DNA of 43,188 bases. Source: Mycobacterium sp. (GTDB taxonomy: Bacteria > Actinomycetota > Actinomycetes > Mycobacteriales > Mycobacteriaceae). The stretch lies in assembly GCA_018883075.1 (NCBI GenBank), contig VEQU01000010.1, forward strand, positions 1 to 43,188, given 5' to 3'. Below the pieces are notes generated by a model. It saw only the letters and a program-made list of their open reading frames with translations. It made no database searches and was not told the DNA's origin. Shown one piece after another: positions 41,311-43,188 of the stretch (position 1 is its first letter; the number at the start of each line of letters is the position of its first letter). The position numbers and the translations under genes are program-made.

Positions 41311-43188
41311 ATGGCGATTCAACGGTGGTCGCAGTGGCCAATCGTCGAGCGCGACGCGACCGACCGCGTAAGGGAGGTTCTCGAGAAGAACCCCGCCGGT
41401 GTCGTGCTGATCGGCAGTGAGGGCGCCGGGAAGTCCACATTGGCGGCGCAGGTGGCCGCCCGGCTGGGCCGCGGCGAGCCGCTATGGGTGATCGCGACGG
41501 CCGCTCAGTCATCGGTGCCGTTCGGCGCCTTCGGGCCGGTGGTCGAACTCGGGGACGTCGGCAAGCCCTCGGCGATGATTATTCGTGCGGCGGATTCCAT
41601 TGCAGCCCAGGCGAAATCGGCGCCGATCATCGTTGACAACGCCCGCCTGCTCGATCCGCTGTCCGCGAGCCTGCTCTACCACCTGGCCCAGCAGGGTTCC
41701 AACCCCCTGCTCGTCACCGTCCGATCGGTCCTGCGCGCGCCTCAGGTGGTGACGGCGCTGTGGGATGACGGCCTGCTGGAACGGTTCGACGTGATCGGGT
41801 TCGACGCCGATGACACCGCGGCGGTGGTGGCGGCCGCGGGCGGCGGTGACGCTCTGACGCTCTATCGCCGCAGCGCCGGCAATCCGCTGCACCTTCGGCT
41901 GCTGATGGCGACCGGCGGCAGCGACGAGACACTGGCCGCGGCGGTGGACCGTTACCTGGCGGGGCTGTCCGCTCCGGTCCGCGCGGCGCTCGGCTACCTG
42001 TGCGTGTTCGAACCGCTGTCGCGTGCCGATCTGACCGCTTTGACCAGCGAGGCCACTATGGCGTCCGCGGAGGAGTCCGGCGCGATCCACTGCCGCGCGC
42101 AGCGCGTCTACAGTGGCCACCCGCTCTTCCTCGAGCGGCTCGCCACCCGGCTGGACAAGACGGAGGTGCAGCGGTTGCGTGCCGAGGTCGCGGCACGGCT
42201 GGCCACCGGCGTCGACCGCACTCCCGCCGACCGGCTGGGCCGGACCCTGCTGGCGCTGCAGGGCGACGGCCCGATAGACGGCGACGCGGTGGTGGCCGCC
42301 GCTCAGGAGGCGTTGCGGCTCGGCGACCTCGGCCTCGCCGAACGGCTGGCTCAGGGAGTGGTCGACCGCGGCGGGAGTTGCGGAGGTGACGATTTCGCCG
42401 CGCGTCTGGCTCTGAGCTACGCGCTGGCGTGGCAGGGCCGCGGCCGCGAGGCCGACTCGGTGCTCGGCGCCGTGGACGCCGCCGGACTGTCCGAGGAGCA
42501 GTTGATGGCGTGGGCGCTGCCGCGGGCGGCCAACCAGTTCTGGATGCTGTCGGAACCCGAACGGGCCGCCGTGTTCCTGCAGACTGTGCGCGAACGGGTC
42601 GGCACAACCTCATCGCGGACCACCCTGGATGCGCTGTCGGCGACGTTCGCGATGAACGCCGGCAACGTGCGTCGGGCAGTCGAGACGGCCGGCGAGGTAC
42701 TGGCCCGTCCGGACGCCCCGGAGATGGCGGTGGCGTGGGCGGCCAGTGCCGCGGCGTTGTCGTCGGCGCGGATGGGACGACTCGGGGACGTCACGCCGCT
42801 GGTGGACCGGGCTCTGGGTTCTGAGTATCCCGGCCTGCTGCGGTTCACCGTCGGCCTCGCCGAGATCACCGCGCTGCTGATGAACGGCCGCAGCGAGGCC
42901 GCCTACGACACCGCCCGGCGGCTCACCGATTTCGCCGAACTCGCCCAGCCCGGACGCGCGATCGGTGAGGTGCTGCTGGCCCATGTTCACCTGGCGCGTG
43001 GCGAGGCGGCCGAGGCCGCCGAACTGCTCGGGCCGGCAGCGGCGACGCTGGATCGCACCGGATACTCCTGGGGGCCGCTGGCACTGATGCTACTGACCAC
43101 CGCGCTTGCCCACCGGGGCGAGATCGCGGCGTCCGCCATCGCGCTGAGCCGCGCCCAGTCCCGGCACGGCACCAAGTCGGCGTTGTTC
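41311..43188 (+). CDS. Large P-loop ATPase, possible LuxR-type regulator, 5' part only
   Basis: 626 codons are open to the end of the window; the gene continues beyond. Walker A is GSEGAGKST (35-43), a Walker B-like strand is PIIVDNARLLD, and a sensor-like segment reads RRSAGNPLHLRLLM. After about residue 260 the protein is all-helical and TPR-like (ARLALSYALAWQGRGREADS; AVAWAASAAALSSARMGRLG; AHVHLARGEAAEAAELLG). This is the build of MalT/LAL-type STAND regulators, which end in a LuxR helix-turn-helix; that end is not in the window. Position matches Rv1204c, annotated only as a conserved hypothetical. Divergent from the LOG gene by 77 bases. Confidence 0.75.
   Translation, partial: MAIQRWSQWPIVERDATDRVREVLEKNPAGVVLIGSEGAGKSTLAAQVAARLGRGEPLWVIATAAQSSVPFGAFGPVVELGDVGKPSAMIIRAADSIAAQAKSAPIIVDNARLLDPLSASLLYHLAQQGSNPLLVTVRSVLRAPQVVTALWDDGLLERFDVIGFDADDTAAVVAAAGGGDALTLYRRSAGNPLHLRLLMATGGSDETLAAAVDRYLAGLSAPVRAALGYLCVFEPLSRADLTALTSEATMASAEESGAIHCRAQRVYSGHPLFLERLATRLDKTEVQRLRAEVAARLATGVDRTPADRLGRTLLALQGDGPIDGDAVVAAAQEALRLGDLGLAERLAQGVVDRGGSCGGDDFAARLALSYALAWQGRGREADSVLGAVDAAGLSEEQLMAWALPRAANQFWMLSEPERAAVFLQTVRERVGTTSSRTTLDALSATFAMNAGNVRRAVETAGEVLARPDAPEMAVAWAASAAALSSARMGRLGDVTPLVDRALGSEYPGLLRFTVGLAEITALLMNGRSEAAYDTARRLTDFAELAQPGRAIGEVLLAHVHLARGEAAEAAELLGPAAATLDRTGYSWGPLALMLLTTALAHRGEIAASAIALSRAQSRHGTKSALF

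Overview
The window is about 43 kb of GC-rich actinobacterial chromosome and reads as the core genome of a Mycobacterium, most likely a non-tuberculous Mycolicibacterium-type species. Diagnostic genes are the multifunctional 2-oxoglutarate enzyme Kgd, the trehalose-recycling transporter LpqY-SugABC, the sigE-rseA-htrA-tatB stress locus, the glgC/glgM pair, gpgS-folP2, and several mycobacterial lipoproteins. Gene order is largely collinear with the Rv1204-Rv1258 part of the M. tuberculosis map, with local gains and losses: a malic enzyme, a DUF732 protein, a CitE-like lyase, a CNNM-type protein and a SUFU-domain protein are present, while relBE and PE/PGRS genes are absent. No tRNA, rRNA, CRISPR array, intact insertion sequence or prophage gene was seen.

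Layout. 1-5.8 kb: 5' end of deaD (-), lipoprotein lprE (+), a GlcD-type FAD oxidase (+), a DHA2 efflux pump (-), a Vms1/eRF1-like protein (+) and an EcsC-like membrane protein (+). 5.8-14 kb, central carbon metabolism: kgd (+), a secreted DUF732 protein (-), a short-chain dehydrogenase (+), and a minus-strand mdh / malic enzyme / lpqZ operon. 14-21 kb: corA (+), a decayed MFS transporter remnant, then lpqY-sugA-sugB-sugC-SUFU (-) and a stress-protein-17M-like membrane protein (-). 21-27 kb: a DUF4190 protein (+), a CitE-like lyase (-), a poreless MgtE-N/CBS protein with DUF1003 partner (+), a lytic transglycosylase (+) and mrp (+). 27-31 kb: sigE, rseA, htrA, tatB (-) and a divergent O-methyltransferase (+). 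31-36 kb: a CNNM/HlyC-type CBS protein (-), a DUF4126 protein (+), glgC (-) and glgM (+). 36-43 kb: a minus-strand run LOG, fadD6, folP2, gpgS, DivIVA-like, tag, DUF3117, then the 5' part of a large P-loop ATPase/regulator (+) running off the end.

How the genes fit together. A carbon-storage theme recurs: LpqY-SugABC imports trehalose released at the cell envelope, GlgC and GlgM make ADP-glucose and maltose-1-phosphate for glucan synthesis, and GpgS starts methylglucose lipopolysaccharide synthesis. Kgd, malate dehydrogenase and malic enzyme sit at the 2-oxoglutarate and malate nodes. An envelope-stress theme is formed by SigE, RseA, HtrA, TatB and the transglycosylase.

The most interesting non-genic signals are: (i) a repeated promoter arrangement in which a TANNNT -10 box lies 6-8 bases before the start codon, implying leaderless mRNAs for about ten genes; (ii) a perfect 10-bp inverted repeat in front of the DUF4126 gene; (iii) three near-tandem repeats over the htrA start; (iv) a 13-bp-period direct repeat before sigE; (v) overlapping alternative hairpins after kgd; and (vi) a decayed MFS gene next to a 9-bp direct-repeat scar. 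No clearly new multi-gene system was found. The best candidates for undescribed biology are the SUFU gene coupled to sugC and the poreless MgtE-N/CBS plus DUF1003 pair.
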